From NCBI GenBank assembly GCA_947488175.1, contig CANKYO010000008.1, forward strand, positions 208,756-272,755: 64,000 nucleotides of DNA. The letters run 5' to 3'. A program made the position numbers and the translations under genes. The notes below the pieces were generated by a model, which saw only the letters and a program-made list of their open reading frames with translations, was not told where the DNA came from and made no database searches. Shown in pieces: positions 32,891 through 41,894 of the stretch (its first letter is position 1; every line of letters begins with the position of its first letter). This DNA is from an uncultured Paracoccaceae bacterium (GTDB lineage: Bacteria > Pseudomonadota > Alphaproteobacteria > Rhodobacterales > Rhodobacteraceae).

Positions 32891-33607
32891 ATGGAGCCAA
32901 ACCTGCACATTATTTCGTGCCTCGGTTTCAAGGGTGGAACTGGTCGGACAACCACCTCTGCTGCGCTTGCGTTCGGACTGGCCTCAATCGGCCAGCGCGT
33001 TGCTCTCGTTGATGCAGGATATGCGGTTCCACTTGAGGAACGACTCGTGTCGACAGGACATGGTGCTGTGCCAGACCACAGCATTCTTGGTCGATGGGCC
33101 GAGACAATGCAGGCTGGATCAATTTGCGAGGGGGATATTCAGTACATTCGCGCAACAACTGCTCCCTACCTCAAAGCTGTTCTCAATCAGCTAAGGCGGG
33201 AAAATTGGACACACGTAGTCATCGACACTCCGGCTCACCAGACAGCCTCGGTCTTCGAGGCGGCAGGGAGATCCTCGCTTCTGATAATTCCAGCGCGGAA
33301 CGCCCCCGACGCCAAAGAAGTTAAAGACCTTCTACCAGACGAGCTCTTAATCCGACAAGACAGGCTCAGATGTTTGGTGGCAGGTTCAGAGCAGTCGCAG
33401 AGTGTTCGCGCCGCTTTCTCGCCACTGCTGGTGTTAACATCGGAACTGCCCTTCGATCCAAGTTTCACGGGGGTCATTCCACATCAGAATTCCAACACAG
33501 ATCAAAGTACACCGGAAGGCAGTTGGCAGCGGTGGTGTAGCCGACATTGGCCACCTAATTTGGATGCTGCAGTCGCAGCCCGCAAAGCGGACACTCGCGA
33601 CTGCTAG
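32891..33607 (+). CDS. ParA/MinD-like ATPase with altered P-loop
   Basis: A 238-residue protein of the deviant Walker A group. It begins ISCLGFKGGTGRTTTSAALA: the signature Lys is present, but the P-loop Lys of KGGTGKT is Arg. VALVDAG and HVVIDTPAHQ are the remaining switch strands. The last about 16 residues are encoded by repeat R2, so the true C-terminus is probably lost. No ParB gene or centromere repeats are nearby, which argues against plasmid partition. Confidence 0.78.
   Translation: MEPNLHIISCLGFKGGTGRTTTSAALAFGLASIGQRVALVDAGYAVPLEERLVSTGHGAVPDHSILGRWAETMQAGSICEGDIQYIRATTAPYLKAVLNQLRRENWTHVVIDTPAHQTASVFEAAGRSSLLIIPARNAPDAKEVKDLLPDELLIRQDRLRCLVAGSEQSQSVRAAFSPLLVLTSELPFDPSFTGVIPHQNSNTDQSTPEGSWQRWCSRHWPPNLDAAVAARKADTRDC
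33562..33604 (+). repeat. Dispersed repeat R2, copy 2 (inside the ParA-like 3' end)
   Basis: GGATGCTGCAGTCGCAGCCC and the following GCAAAGCGG match 37051-37093 closely. The copy supplies the last codons and stop of the ParA-like gene. Confidence 0.5.
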
Positions 33608-33649
33608 ATTTCCAACGAGTCGGGCATACTGTCGGAGTGTATTTGGATC

Positions 33650-34225
33650 CTACGGTTCCAAAGCTTCAATTATTGCACGTGATTGACGACACTCTGCCAA
33701 ACCAGGTCTGGTCACGAAATACAGAGGTGCCGTGATTCCATTTAAGGAAATGGCACGCTCTGAAAGGGAGCCATGTCGTGTTTTGGCGGCAAGCAGCAGC
33801 GCATCAAGGTCGTTAGACCAGATCAGTTCGACGTCATCCGTTGTCCGCGTCTCCCGGACATAGGGCTCAAGCTCTTTTGAATGCCGGGGCCATCCGTTTG
33901 GCAAACGGTCGGCGACAAGGGGATCCACGCCTATGCTCAATTTGCGACCGTTGAGCGCAGGAGCAACCGCTTCGGTCGCGTCTGTCAAAACGTCGAAAGC
34001 GCGCGAAACATCGGGGAGATAAGCCGCGCCCTCTCGCGTCAACAGCAATCCCTGTGGCAACCGCCGGAAGAGCGAAATGCCAAGGGACATCTCCAATCGC
34101 TTCACTTGTTGACTGACGGCACCCGCCGTAACCCCAAGCTCGGCTGCTGCCGCCTTGAAACTCAGATGCCGCGCGGCCGCCTCAAACGCCTTGAGGCCGT
34201 TCAGGGACGGAATTCGATAGGTCAT
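33650..34225 (-). CDS. Shortened LysR-family regulator (GcvA-like)
   Basis: A 191-residue protein. The N-terminal LysR helix-turn-helix is complete (PSLNGLKAFEAAARHLSFKA, then AAELGVTAGAVSQQVKRLE). The effector domain is only about 105 residues instead of about 200, yet it ends in a normal-looking RPGLAECRQ tail, so an internal deletion is likely. It is divergent from the RidA gene, which is its probable target. Confidence 0.78.
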   Translation of the reverse strand: MTYRIPSLNGLKAFEAAARHLSFKAAAAELGVTAGAVSQQVKRLEMSLGISLFRRLPQGLLLTREGAAYLPDVSRAFDVLTDATEAVAPALNGRKLSIGVDPLVADRLPNGWPRHSKELEPYVRETRTTDDVELIWSNDLDALLLAAKTRHGSLSERAISLNGITAPLYFVTRPGLAECRQSRAIIEALEP

Positions 34226-34352
34226 GGCGCTTCCTAGCACAGGCGCCCGGCGCAGTAGACCGAGATTTTCTAAGCCTCGCGCTCAATTTCTATCGTTTGA
34301 ACAAAGCAGGCCCATCCACTCAAATCCTCTCAACAAACAGAAAGGGGGTCCT

Positions 34353-34775
34353 ATGACGATCAGATACAATCCTCCCACCGGATGGCCGCAACTCGGGCGC
34401 CCCTTCCATCATGGCGTGGTCGAACCGAAAGGCCGCGTCCTTCACATGACGGGGCAAGTCGCCTGGGACCAGAATGGGACTGTCATCGGAAAAGGCGACT
34501 GTGAAACGCAGGCCCGGCAATGCTTCGACAATGTCGAAAACATCCTGAAGGCGGTGGGCGGGAGTTTGGACGACATCGTGTCGTTGACCGTCTTTTACCT
34601 CGATCCGGCAGACATGCCCGCCATTCAGAAAGTCCGCGCCGAACGCCTGCAATTGGCGCACGGCCCCGTCAGCATTCTCATCCAAGCCGCCGGGCTGATC
34701 ACACCCGACCTTCTTGTGGAAGTCGCCCCCATTGCCGTGATCCCCGACGATCGCTTTCACGAACCAAAATACTGA
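34353..34775 (+). CDS. RidA-family protein
   Basis: A 140-residue member of the RidA/YjgF enamine-imine deaminase superfamily: FHHGVVEPKGRVLHMTGQVA (strand pair), then NVENILKAVGGSLDDIVSLT and a VEVAPIAV C-terminus. The usual active-site Arg position is not obvious. I chose the ATG at 34353 behind AAAGGGGG. It is followed at 12 bp by the VOC gene, forming a two-gene operon divergent from the LysR gene. Confidence 0.85.
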   Translation: MTIRYNPPTGWPQLGRPFHHGVVEPKGRVLHMTGQVAWDQNGTVIGKGDCETQARQCFDNVENILKAVGGSLDDIVSLTVFYLDPADMPAIQKVRAERLQLAHGPVSILIQAAGLITPDLLVEVAPIAVIPDDRFHEPKY

Positions 34776-34787
34776 GGGTGGATAGCC

Positions 34788-35237
34788 ATGAACAAACATG
34801 AAGGTTTCAAAGCCATTCGCAGTTTGGACTACGTGATCCTTCTTTGCGATGACCTCGCGAAGATGAAAGCGTTCTACGAGCGGCTGTTCGAGTTCCAAGT
34901 CGAGGAGGAATTTCCGGACCGGATGATTTTCTTTCGGGTCGGCACGTTGTTTCTTGGTCTAAGAAAACGCGGTCGCCCCTACGACGGGCCAAGCCTCCCG
35001 GCGCCGTCCGCATCCATTCAGATCAGCTTTCGCGTACCGCCAGCCGATGTCGATCTCGCCTATGACAGGCTGGTCGCAGACAGCATCGACGTGATCGAGC
35101 CTCCGACAAACCAGGACTGGCCCCACAGGACGGTGTTTTTCCGCGACCCGGAGCATAACATCATTGAAATCTTCGCCGACATTCACCCGAGTGAAACATT
35201 GGCTGAGCCTTCCGGCGTTCATCAGGTAGTCGACTGA
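34788..35237 (+). CDS. VOC-family (glyoxalase/dioxygenase-fold) protein
   Basis: A 149-residue vicinal-oxygen-chelate protein with the paired beta-alpha-beta modules: SLDYVILLCDDLAKMKAFYE at the start and HRTVFFRDPEHNIIEIFADI at the end, with the metal-ligand Glu in the last strand. Substrate unknown. It is co-transcribed with RidA. Confidence 0.85.
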   Translation: MNKHEGFKAIRSLDYVILLCDDLAKMKAFYERLFEFQVEEEFPDRMIFFRVGTLFLGLRKRGRPYDGPSLPAPSASIQISFRVPPADVDLAYDRLVADSIDVIEPPTNQDWPHRTVFFRDPEHNIIEIFADIHPSETLAEPSGVHQVVD

Positions 35238-35292
35238 TGGCGGTTGCAGGGAATGGCACCCGCTTTCGTGGGCAGTCTCGCCGTCGCTGCGG

Positions 35293-36000
35293 TCAAAGGA
35301 TGCGATCAACCTCACTGTCCGCAAACCCGAACGCTGTCATCAATCGTCGATGCTTAGCACCGCCGATGAACGTGTTCAGAACCTGATCTACACGGTTTCG
35401 AAGGTCATTGGCGGAAAGCCCGAAGGCGAAACACCCGAACGCCGGCGCCCTTTCCTTAAACGGAACGTTCACGACGGCGAGGTCAGCGGCATTGTTCGTT
35501 CGAAGAAAGCCTTCGTGGGCGCGAGTAACACTGGCAAAGGCACTGACCGTCCGATCCTGCACCGCCCGTGCAGCATCCACGTAGGTCTCAAACACGCGGA
35601 TCTGGCTGGGCATCACGCCGAGTTCAAGGGCCGTCACATGCTGTACCTGGTCTCGTATGACAGCAAGTTTCAGATCACCCGTAACGGCAAGGTTCCGATA
35701 TCCAGCCAAGCGCTGCGCATCCTCTGCCCGGACAAGTAATCCATCCGGCAAGGCCCAGATCGGCCTGCTGAACGAAGCAACGCGCTGCCGTTTAGGGGAT
35801 GCAAAAAGACCTGTGGTCATCTGCCAGTCGCCTTGGGCCAGACCGGGCAGAAGCTGGGCGAACTCGGTTTCGACAAACTCAACGTCACCAATACCGAGTT
35901 GATCAACGACGTACCGCGCCAACTCAACCTCGCATCCGGTCACGGCTCCTGCATCGTTCACATAGTTGAACGGCGGCTCGATAAGATAAGCGACCCTCAC
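35293..36000 (-). CDS. Solute-binding-protein-like domain without signal peptide
   Basis: A 235-residue SBP_bac_3 (amino-acid-binding) fold: a VRVAYLIEPPFNYVNDAG start, then GCEVELARYVVDQLG and a VETEFAQLLPGLAQGDWQM strand-helix. Starting with GTG at 36000 gives a 4-nt GTGA overlap with the SDR gene and no signal peptide. An ATG at 36042 would add residues with no export signal either. A cytosolic ligand sensor or a mis-starting transporter component are both possible. No permease genes are adjacent. Confidence 0.75.
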   Translation of the reverse strand: MRVAYLIEPPFNYVNDAGAVTGCEVELARYVVDQLGIGDVEFVETEFAQLLPGLAQGDWQMTTGLFASPKRQRVASFSRPIWALPDGLLVRAEDAQRLAGYRNLAVTGDLKLAVIRDQVQHVTALELGVMPSQIRVFETYVDAARAVQDRTVSAFASVTRAHEGFLRTNNAADLAVVNVPFKERAPAFGCFAFGLSANDLRNRVDQVLNTFIGGAKHRRLMTAFGFADSEVDRIL

Positions 36001-36596
36001 GCCACAATCACCACTTGACCAGTGATCGCCCCCTCGACGCATTTGGCAAACGCTCGTCCAACCCGCTCCGACGGCACCCTCTCATGGCCCGGAAACAGGG
36101 TGCCATAGCGGCGCTCGGACACGTCGAGCAGGCCGGGGCTCACCACGTTGATCCGCACCCCCGGGGGCATCTCGATCGCGGCGCTTTTCACGAAGCCCGC
36201 AAGCGCACCGTTTGCCAACGCTGCTCCAGTACCTGCAACAACCGGGTCGCGGTCAAGAACACCACTGGTCAATGTAAAGGAGCCTTTGCCCGCGAGCCAC
36301 CTCATCCCCGCCAGAACAAGGTTGATTTGCCCCATCACTTTGGCCTCAAGCCCTAGCTTCAGCGACGCATTCGTCTGCTCCGCAAGCAGGGCGAAATGAA
36401 CATGACCAGTGGCTGAGACGAGCGCATCGAAGGTCCCGACTTCTTCATACATCGCCTCGATAGAGCCAAGGTCAGAGATATCGGCGCGCACGTCCCCGGA
36501 GTTTCGACCAACGCGAATAATGTCGTGACGCTGCGAAAGCTCGGCAAAGGCGGCCCGCCCGACATCGCCTGAGGCACCGACGAGGATGATTTTCAT
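35997..36596 (-). CDS. Short-chain dehydrogenase/reductase
   Basis: A 199-residue Rossmann protein of the short SDR type. The cofactor motif GASGDVG is at residues 7-13, DISDLGS follows, and SATGHVH sits in the NAG position. The catalytic Tyr-x-x-x-Lys is absent; LANGALAGFVKSA occupies that place, so Tyr is missing and Lys is retained. It is coupled by 4-nt overlaps to the MerR gene upstream and the solute-binding-like gene downstream. Confidence 0.82.
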   Translation of the reverse strand: MKIILVGASGDVGRAAFAELSQRHDIIRVGRNSGDVRADISDLGSIEAMYEEVGTFDALVSATGHVHFALLAEQTNASLKLGLEAKVMGQINLVLAGMRWLAGKGSFTLTSGVLDRDPVVAGTGAALANGALAGFVKSAAIEMPPGVRINVVSPGLLDVSERRYGTLFPGHERVPSERVGRAFAKCVEGAITGQVVIVA

Positions 36597-36949
36597 CGCA
36601 GATACTCCTCATAGATTTCGAGCTTTCTGGCGAGAATCTCGTCACACCGATCAAGATCGTCGCGGCGTTTGGCCAAAAGCCGGGAGTGATCGAGCAGGAT
36701 GCTCTTGCGATCTGGGATGGTCGCATCCCCTTGCGCATAAAGCGCCGCAAACCGCTGCATCACCTTCATCGGCATACCGGTTTCGCGAAGCCAGTAAAGC
36801 AGTGTCAGCCAGTCGACATTCTCTTGCGAAAACCGCCGCTGCCCGTCAGAACTGCGCGTTATATTCGGGACGAGCCCCTCTGCCTCGTAAAATCGGATTG
36901 TATCAACCTTGAGCCCCGACCGGGCCGCAGCTTCAGAGATGCGCATCAC
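36593..36949 (-). CDS. MerR-family transcriptional regulator
   Basis: A 118-residue protein: the MerR winged helix (MRISEAAARSGLKVDTIRFY) then the dimerisation helix. The short C-terminal tail has one Cys, so it is not a metal-type MerR. It is the first gene of a tightly overlapping MerR-SDR-SBP operon and probably regulates it. Confidence 0.88.
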   Translation of the reverse strand: MMRISEAAARSGLKVDTIRFYEAEGLVPNITRSSDGQRRFSQENVDWLTLLYWLRETGMPMKVMQRFAALYAQGDATIPDRKSILLDHSRLLAKRRDDLDRCDEILARKLEIYEEYLR

Positions 36950-37050
36950 GAAAGACCTCCAGTGCCTATGCTGATACCGGCCTTGAGTAACTCCAGGTCA
37001 AGAACAAATCTGGAAAAGTGTCGGCCCGTTGGGGACTCTCAGCACGATGT

Positions 37051-37093
37051 CAAGATGCTGCGGTTGCAGCCCGCAAAGCTGCCATTCGCTGCA
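37051..37093 (+). repeat. Dispersed repeat R2, copy 3
   Basis: CAAGATGCTGCGGTTGCAGC, then CCGCAAAGCTGCCATTCGCTG and CA. It is the longest and clearest copy. It lies in the 332-bp gap 36950-37281, which otherwise shows no gene. Confidence 0.5.
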
Positions 37094-37281
37094 GTCAGTC
37101 GGGTATCGCGATGACAAATCTCGGGACGACGAATAAAAGCGGCCCTTGGTTCTCTTGGCCCGGATGTCCGATTTTCATGCTGTTTAGTATGTTCGCATGA
37201 TGTCGGGCTTTGATAAACATCAATCGGATCGGAAGGATCATCACTACATGACTAGGAATTGGGTCCCTTTGTGGAGACGAA

Positions 37282-38274
37282 GTGTTGTCTATTTCAAGGC
37301 GAAGTTTGATGACTGGACTGGCCGCTGTATCTGCCGCCGCGCTATTTGGTAGCGGCTATGCAGTTGCATCCTACCGGGAGACAGTTGCAGCTGCTCATGC
37401 GCGAGTTGCTCAGAGAAGCAGGCTAACAGAAACTCGTTTTGGCGCTCTCGAATACGCCGTCCAAGGCCACGGAGAGCCATTCTTGATGATACATGGAACA
37501 GGAGGCGGCTTTGATCACGGTCTGCGCTTTGCCGGAGGAATAATATCCAACGGATTTCAGGTCATTGCGCCCTCACGCTTTGGATATCTTCGCAGCAGTT
37601 TCCCAACTGATCCATCGCCTCAAAACCAAGCGGATGCATTTGTGGACCTGTTGGACGCATTGAACATTGACCGAATTCCTATTGCGGGTGGCTCAGCTGG
37701 TGCGCTGTCAGCAGCTTACTTTGCCCTTTGTCACCCCGACCGTTGTTCACACCTGATTCTTATTGTTCCCGCCATGAATCTGACTAATCGTGATCCTGTC
37801 GAATTCACCCGCACGCAGCAATTCTTTGTGAAAAGGCTCCTTTTATCGGATCGCTGGTTCTGGGCTGCTCTGAAGTTAGCACCAAACCAGCTGATCGGCA
37901 CTTTGTTGGCGACTGACCCAAAACTCTTGGAGACGGTGTCTGCTTCCGAGCGTGAAAGGGCCAACCTCGTGTTGAATGAATTGATGCCAGTCAGTTTGCG
38001 CGCCAAGGGGATGGCCAATGATGGCAGGTATGCGGGACAACCAACGGATATCGACTTTTCACAAGTGGAAACGCCAACGCTCATCATTTCCGCCGACGAT
38101 GATCGCTTCGGAACAGCACAGACAGCGCAAATCGTTTCGGACAGGATGCCGGAGGCGCAACTGCAGATTTTTCCTACAGGTGGCCATCTCTGGCTTGGGC
38201 ACGACAAAGCAGTGTCGGACAAGATCGCAGAGTTTGTCCGGCTTCACACAGGCGGTCAGATTCAGGCTAACTAG
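37282..38274 (+). CDS. Alpha/beta hydrolase with Tat-type signal
   Basis: A 330-residue protein that begins with a twin-arginine-like SRRSLMTGLAAVSAAALF signal, so it is probably exported. The hydrolase core shows MIHGTGGGFDHG (oxyanion loop), the nucleophile elbow GGSAGAL near residue 136, DDDRFG and a C-terminal GGHLWLGHD with the catalytic His. The substrate is unknown. It is a single gene with no close partner. Confidence 0.83.
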   Translation: MLSISRRSLMTGLAAVSAAALFGSGYAVASYRETVAAAHARVAQRSRLTETRFGALEYAVQGHGEPFLMIHGTGGGFDHGLRFAGGIISNGFQVIAPSRFGYLRSSFPTDPSPQNQADAFVDLLDALNIDRIPIAGGSAGALSAAYFALCHPDRCSHLILIVPAMNLTNRDPVEFTRTQQFFVKRLLLSDRWFWAALKLAPNQLIGTLLATDPKLLETVSASERERANLVLNELMPVSLRAKGMANDGRYAGQPTDIDFSQVETPTLIISADDDRFGTAQTAQIVSDRMPEAQLQIFPTGGHLWLGHDKAVSDKIAEFVRLHTGGQIQAN

Positions 38275-38819
38275 TGCTGAAGCGCGACGAGCCTCCATTC
38301 CAGACTTTCGCTGCGTTGCCTCGGTGAAGTAACATTGGGCTCGCTGCTGAATTCGGAGGCCGCGCGGCATTGGCCGCGGTGAGAACAACAGCCCGGCCAT
38401 GGACGACTCAATGCGGACACTTGTTCATCCCAACGATACTGTTGTCGCTGTGCTCTAATTAATCAGAATCTCAGTTGAAATTTTCGTTTGTTATCAGCGG
38501 CAAACTGTACCCTTAGTTGCCAGACAGTCAGATCTCTGGACAGCTCTCCACGGCTTTGGTGTACCGTTCAAGAGATCGCCCTTTCAGAAAGCGATGGGCG
38601 TCGAGGTAAGACCTGAAACGCAGTTTATGGGCATATTGGAACTAAGAGTACAAAATGCCCGGGAATCCGCGAGGATCCGCAGAATCTGATTAATTAGGGT
38701 GCAGTGGCACCTCAGAATAGAGGATCACGCGGCGCGGTTATTGATTTTGATCAATGCCCCACTGCGGCAGCGCAGAAATACTCGCCCCTGTTCACGCCAC
38801 TACCTTGGGGGAGCACCGC
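38275..38819. other. Gene-free stretch before the ABC exporter
   Basis: About 540 bp with no convincing ORF. It separates an AT-richer segment from the GC-rich exporter operon and probably includes the operon promoter, but I see no clear -35/-10 pair. Confidence 0.35.
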
Positions 38820-39527
38820 GTGCCTGAAATCGTTTTCCGCACCGAAGGCATCACCAAGGTCTATCAGACCGGTGAGGTGAAGGTCTTTGCCCTCGCCGGT
38901 GTCGACCTGTCGCTTTACGCCGGTGAAATGGCGGTGCTGCTGGGGCCGTCGGGCAGCGGGAAATCGACCTTGCTCAATATCCTGGGCGGGCTGGATCGGG
39001 CTACCACGGGCCGCGTCTGGTTTCGCGGGAAGGAGTTGACGGACCTGCCCGACCGCGGCCTCACGCGCTACCGGCGCGATCATGTGGGCTTTGTCTTCCA
39101 GTTCTACAACCTCGTCCCGAGCCTGACGGCGCGCGAGAACGTGCAGCTGGTCACAGATGTCTCTCACGATCCGATGCCGGCGGAAGAGGCACTCGCGATG
39201 GTCGATCTCGCCGACCGGTTGGATCATTTCCCCTCAGAGATGTCGGGCGGCGAACAACAGCGCGTGGCCATCGCCCGCGCCATCGCGAAACGGCCCGAAA
39301 TCCTGCTGTGTGATGAACCCACAGGCGCGCTCGACAGCAAGACCGGCATTCAGGTGCTGCAGGTGCTGGAAGAGATCAACCGCCGCTTTGGCACCACCAC
39401 CGTCATCATCACGCACAACGCCGATATCCAGCGCATGGCGCACCGGGTGATCCAATTTCAGGACGGCAAGATCAGCAGCGTGCACACCAACGACACCCGC
39501 ATGTCGGCAGAGGAGCTTGTTTGGTGA
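38820..39527 (+). CDS. ABC transporter ATP-binding protein (MacB/LolD type)
   Basis: A 235-residue ATPase: Walker [11 protein letters not shown]-loop FQFYNLVP, signature [13 protein letters not shown], Walker B LLCDEP, then the H-loop. The initiation codon is GTG at 38820, 5-6 nt after GGGGGAG; an upstream ATG at 38754 would add 22 unrelated residues. Its stop overlaps the permease start (TGATG). It powers a mechanotransmission-type complex. Confidence 0.92.
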   Translation: MPEIVFRTEGITKVYQTGEVKVFALAGVDLSLYAGEMAVLLGPSGSGKSTLLNILGGLDRATTGRVWFRGKELTDLPDRGLTRYRRDHVGFVFQFYNLVPSLTARENVQLVTDVSHDPMPAEEALAMVDLADRLDHFPSEMSGGEQQRVAIARAIAKRPEILLCDEPTGALDSKTGIQVLQVLEEINRRFGTTTVIITHNADIQRMAHRVIQFQDGKISSVHTNDTRMSAEELVW

Positions 39528-41890
39528 TGCAGGCGCTCGACCGTAAATTATTGCGTGATTTCGGGCGGTTGTGGAAACAGGCGCTAGCCATCGCCATGGT
39601 ACTCGCCTGCGGTGTAACCACGCTTCTGGGCGGCCTTGGGACCTACAATTCGCTCAGCGACACCCGCGATACCTATTATGAACGCAACCGCTTTGCCGAT
39701 GTTTTCACCACGGTAAAGCGTGCTCCCGACCGGCTGGCGGCGGAACTGGCCGAGCTCGATGGTGTCTGGGCGGTGGAGACGCGCACCACGGGCTATGCGG
39801 TGCTGGATGTGCCGGGCAGCTCCGTTAGCGTGACGGGGCAGATCATCTCGCTGCCTGACGATGGCGCGCCGCGGCTGAACGTACCGATCATCAACTCCGG
39901 CCGCCTGCCCCATCCGGATGCCACGGGTGGGGTCATGGTCAATACAAACTTCGCCGAGGCCAACGCACTGCGCATCGGCGATCATTTCTTTGCCAATCTC
40001 AACGGTCAGAAACGGCGGCTGACCATCACCGGCACCGCGCAATCGCCAGAGTTTATCTATACCATCGGGCCGGGTGCCCTGCTGCCCAACAACGCAACCT
40101 TCGGGATCCTGTGGATGCCGCAGGCGGCGGTGAACGCGGCCTTTGATATGACGGGTGCCTTCAACGATGTGACGCTGAAACTCGCCGCCAGCGCGCAAGA
40201 GGCCGACGTGATCGACTCTGTCGACCGCTTGCTTGACCCCTACGGCTCGCTTGGCGCCGTGGGCCGGGAATTCCAGATCTCGGACGCCTTCATCTCATCC
40301 GAGATCACGCAGCAGCGCGTCATGGCCTCGATCCTGCCGCCGATCTTTTTCGGCATCTCGGCCTTTCTCGTCAGCATGGTCATGGGGCGGATCATCGCGC
40401 TGGAACGCAGCCAGATTGGCCTACTGAAGGCGGTCGGCTACTCCGATCTCGAGATTTGTCTGCATTACCTTCTTCTGGCCGCGCTGATCGCCGTGGGGGG
40501 CATTCTGATCGGTTGGGCTGGCGGGACGTGGTTGGCGCGCGACATGGCCAGGCAGTACGCGCAGTACTTCGACTTTCCCTTCCTGATCTTCAGCACCTCT
40601 GGTTGGGCCTACGGTGCTTCGGCGATCGCGGCCTTGCTGACCACGACGCTGGGTGCGGCGAACGCGGCAGTCAGGGCTGCGCGGCTCGCGCCCGCCATCG
40701 CAATGCAGCCCCCTGCCCCCCCGAACTTCAAACGTTCCCTCATCGACCGGGCTATGGCGGCCATGCGGCTTTCACAGCCCACGGTGATGATCCTGCGCAG
40801 CCTTCTGCGCTGGCCCCTTCGCAGCGGTCTGACGCTTCTGGGGATTGCGCTTGCGGTCTCGACCATCGTCTCGCCCTCGTTCTTCCAGCCCTCGCTCGAC
40901 AAGATCATCGACAGCGCCTTCTACGAAAGCAACCGGCAGGATGGCATGCTGGTCATGTCGCATGACATGCCCCTCAGCGTGACAGAGGCCGCGGTGGACC
41001 TGCCAGCAGTATTGTCCTCAGAAGGGCAGCAGTTTCACCCCGTCGTGCTGCGCAACGGCATCCATGAAAAGCGCACCAGCATTCAGGCCAACCCGCCCGG
41101 CACGGACCTCAGCCGGGTGATCGACAGCACCGGCGCGCAAGTCGACGTGCCCCCTGGCGGCGTCGTGCTGACGGATGGTCTGGCCGCGCATCTGGATGTC
41201 GGCCCTGGTGACACGGTCGAGGCCACGTTCCTTGGCGACAGGAAAGAGACCCATGCGCTGATGGTCACCGACACCATCGCGCAGTATTTCGGGATCGGCG
41301 CTTACATGGACCTTGATGACGTCAACGCCCTTCTGCGCCAGTCGCCACGGATTTCCACGATCAACGTCTCGCTGAATGACGCAGACATCGATGCCCTGCA
41401 CGCAGAGCTGAAGGACATCCCCAACCTGACCAGTGTCGTGATGATGACCGACGCGCGGCGGTCGTTTTCTGAAACGATCGAGCAGAACATCGGGATCATC
41501 AACACGATCTACATCACCATCGGCCTGTTGATCACTATCGGGGTCACCTACAACGGCGCGCGTATCCAGCTTTCGGAGCGGTCGCGCGAACTGGCCAGCC
41601 TGCGCATCCTTGGCTTCACCCGGTCAGAGGTCTCTTACATCCTGATCGGTGAAACGATGTTGCTGGCGGTCCTCGCGCAACCACTGGGCTGGTATATCGG
41701 CATGGTGATCGCAACTGGCATGTTCACTAGCTTTTCGAGCGACCTTTACAACCTGCCACTGGTGGTCAGCCCGGCCGTCTTTGCCAAGGCCAGCCTGATC
41801 GTCCTGATCGCGAGCTTTGCCTCGGTCATGGTGGTGCGCCGCCGTCTGGATAAGCAAGACCTCGTTTCTGTAATGAAAGTACGGGAGTAG
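39527..41890 (+). CDS. ABC transporter permease with two FtsX domains
   Basis: A 787-residue permease. One N-terminal transmembrane helix (QALAIAMVLACGVTTLLGGL) precedes a large periplasmic MacB_PCD-like region, then FtsX domain 1 (helices from about residue 270 to 390). A fifth helix at about 430 opens the second half, with another periplasmic domain and FtsX domain 2 (about 660-780). It is a LolCE/MacB-like duplicated permease. It is coupled to the ATPase and lies 4 bp before the adaptor gene. Confidence 0.9.
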   Translation: MQALDRKLLRDFGRLWKQALAIAMVLACGVTTLLGGLGTYNSLSDTRDTYYERNRFADVFTTVKRAPDRLAAELAELDGVWAVETRTTGYAVLDVPGSSVSVTGQIISLPDDGAPRLNVPIINSGRLPHPDATGGVMVNTNFAEANALRIGDHFFANLNGQKRRLTITGTAQSPEFIYTIGPGALLPNNATFGILWMPQAAVNAAFDMTGAFNDVTLKLAASAQEADVIDSVDRLLDPYGSLGAVGREFQISDAFISSEITQQRVMASILPPIFFGISAFLVSMVMGRIIALERSQIGLLKAVGYSDLEICLHYLLLAALIAVGGILIGWAGGTWLARDMARQYAQYFDFPFLIFSTSGWAYGASAIAALLTTTLGAANAAVRAARLAPAIAMQPPAPPNFKRSLIDRAMAAMRLSQPTVMILRSLLRWPLRSGLTLLGIALAVSTIVSPSFFQPSLDKIIDSAFYESNRQDGMLVMSHDMPLSVTEAAVDLPAVLSSEGQQFHPVVLRNGIHEKRTSIQANPPGTDLSRVIDSTGAQVDVPPGGVVLTDGLAAHLDVGPGDTVEATFLGDRKETHALMVTDTIAQYFGIGAYMDLDDVNALLRQSPRISTINVSLNDADIDALHAELKDIPNLTSVVMMTDARRSFSETIEQNIGIINTIYITIGLLITIGVTYNGARIQLSERSRELASLRILGFTRSEVSYILIGETMLLAVLAQPLGWYIGMVIATGMFTSFSSDLYNLPLVVSPAVFAKASLIVLIASFASVMVVRRRLDKQDLVSVMKVRE

Positions 41891-41894
41891 ACCC

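Noticed and set aside
32891..33607. Plasmid partition locus
   Set aside because: The ParA-like gene has no ParB partner, no centromere-like repeats and an altered P-loop.
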